Shown: piece after piece, positions 6,042 through 6,848 of the stretch
Position numbering within the stretch: position 1 is the stretch's first letter
How the letters are laid out: the number at the start of each line of letters is the position of its first letter
Assembly: GCA_945903675.1 (NCBI GenBank)
Contig: CAMDOP010000176.1
Location: 1-6,848, forward strand
Source of the DNA: Crenothrix polyspora
GTDB taxonomy: Bacteria > Pseudomonadota > Gammaproteobacteria > Methylococcales > Methylomonadaceae
DNA: 6,848 nt
Reading direction: 5' to 3'
The notes under the pieces: model-generated
Database searches by the model: none
Told to the model about the DNA's origin: nothing
What the model saw: the letters and a program-made list of their open reading frames with translations, nothing else
Translations under genes and position numbers: made by a program

Positions 6042-6848
6042 TTAATCCACCCTAGTGCTTTCAGTATCATCGACAATGCTTTCCTGATCAATACAGGTAA
6101 ATACTAATTCACCTTCGCTTACGCTAATAGCAACTCGCTGCCCATCACAAAGCTCTCCATTAAGTAGTAGCTCGGCTAGTGGATCTTGAAGTTTATTTTG
6201 AATGACTCTTTTTAAAGGCCGTGCCCCATATAAAGGGTTGTAGCCCCATTGCGCTAAACTATTACTAGCATCATCATCTACATCTAAATGAATATCACGA
6301 TCTAGTAAACACATTGCCAAACGCTGTAATTGTATATCAGCAATGGGACGCATGGTTTCTAAGGTCAATTGGCGAAAAATCAACACATCATCGAGTCGAT
6401 TAAGAAATTCGGGGCGAAAATGGCCTCGCACTTTTTCCATAATCAAGGATTGCATGTTTTGCTGCTCTTCTTCAGTTTCTACTGGCTCTATATATTCAGA
6501 ACCTAGATTAGACGTCATTAAAATGAGCGCATTAGTGAAGTTGACTAACTGACCTTGGCTATCAGTCAAGCGACCTTCATCCAAGACTTGCAAGAACAAA
6601 TTAAATACGTCGGGATGGGCTTTTTCTACTTCATCGAATAAAATAACGCTGTATGGTTTGCTACGGACTTGATTTGTCAACAAGCCGCCTTCTTCATAAC
6701 CCACGTAGCCAGGAGGCGCACCGGTCAGCCTAGCCGCCGAATGCTTCTCCATAAACTCACTCATATCGATACGCACCATAGCCGCATCATCATTGAACAA
6801 AAATTGAGCCAAGGTTTTTGCTAACTCGGTTTTTCCCACACCCGTTGG
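6042..6848 (-). CDS. clpB: ClpB-type Hsp100 AAA+ ATPase, C-terminal part (TssH/ClpV position in T6SS operon)
   Basis: The frame is open to the right edge of the window, so the 5' part is missing; the GTG at 6837-6839 is only Val inside Walker A. The 268 visible residues hold the second AAA+ module: Walker A PTGVGKTELAK (1-11), substrate pore loop GYVGYEEGG (47-55), Walker B VILFDE (68-73), sensor 1 MTSN (111-114), arginine finger in FRPEFLNRLDD (R151) and sensor 2 GARPLKR (208-214). All key residues are present. Hsp100 hexamers thread proteins through a central pore; in T6SS the Hsp100 member ClpV (TssH) disassembles contracted sheath. The sequence follows ClpB in diagnostic places (NLFLQVLDEGRLTD, and the C-terminal small domain) where ClpV typically reads FYQVFDKG. 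The stop codon directly abuts the tssM ATG, which argues for a T6SS role. A housekeeping clpB next to the cluster is the alternative; the missing N-terminal domain would decide. Confidence 0.85.
   Translation of the reverse strand, partial: PTGVGKTELAKTLAQFLFNDDAAMVRIDMSEFMEKHSAARLTGAPPGYVGYEEGGLLTNQVRSKPYSVILFDEVEKAHPDVFNLFLQVLDEGRLTDSQGQLVNFTNALILMTSNLGSEYIEPVETEEEQQNMQSLIMEKVRGHFRPEFLNRLDDVLIFRQLTLETMRPIADIQLQRLAMCLLDRDIHLDVDDDASNSLAQWGYNPLYGARPLKRVIQNKLQDPLAELLLNGELCDGQRVAISVSEGELVFTCIDQESIVDDTESTRVD
6046..6053 (-). promoter_or_regulatory. Ribosome binding site of tssM, inside the upstream ATPase gene
   Basis: AGGGTGGA on the minus strand lies within the last codons of the AAA+ ATPase gene, 4 bp before the tssM ATG. 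It supports the chosen tssM start and tight translational coupling across the TAAATG junction. Confidence 0.6.

Noticed and set aside
6343..6552. Plus-strand open frame of 69 codons
   Set aside because: It is antisense to the conserved AAA+ module and has no family resemblance.
6837..6839. GTG as the start of the AAA+ gene
   Set aside because: The frame stays open to the window edge and the residues before it (Pro-Thr-Gly) complete the Walker A motif, so this codon is an internal Val.

Overview
The window looks like chromosomal DNA of a moderately AT-rich gammaproteobacterium. RsmJ is largely a gammaproteobacterial rRNA methyltransferase. It sits here beside the end of a SUF iron-sulfur assembly locus and a type VI secretion (T6SS) cluster. 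A relative of Legionellales or Thiotrichales would fit, but that placement is only a guess.

Left block, plus strand, 1-1271: the C-terminal end of the Fe-S scaffold protein SufU, then rsmJ (16S rRNA guanine methyltransferase, GTG start), then a small Rieske [2Fe-2S] ferredoxin. Gaps of about 15 bp suggest one transcript. The ferredoxin is a plausible client of the SUF machinery. RsmJ looks like a housekeeping passenger.

Convergence zone, 1272-1481: no gene. It holds a short AATC tandem repeat and a weak hairpin, with no convincing terminator for either side.

Right block, minus strand, read from 6848 down to 1482: the C-terminal part of an Hsp100 AAA+ ATPase, a complete TssM/IcmF-family inner-membrane protein (1194 aa), a TssJ-like outer-membrane lipoprotein (151 aa), and a 148-aa helix-turn-helix plus coiled-coil protein. 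The first three are packed with 0 and 3 bp between them (TAAATG, then TAAGTCATG) and are almost certainly co-transcribed and translationally coupled. TssM and TssJ are two of the three parts of the T6SS trans-envelope membrane complex. The ATPase would be the sheath-recycling component, but its visible sequence is of ClpB type rather than ClpV type. The last gene resembles accessory DNA-binding proteins of plasmid replication modules, which hints at a mobile origin or a dedicated regulator for this end of the cluster.

Most notable points: a ClpB-like ATPase in the ClpV position; a TssM that keeps Walker A but has degenerate DTAG-like and NKxD-like motifs and only one obvious membrane segment before the NTPase domain; and a plasmid-type HTH gene closing the T6SS operon.
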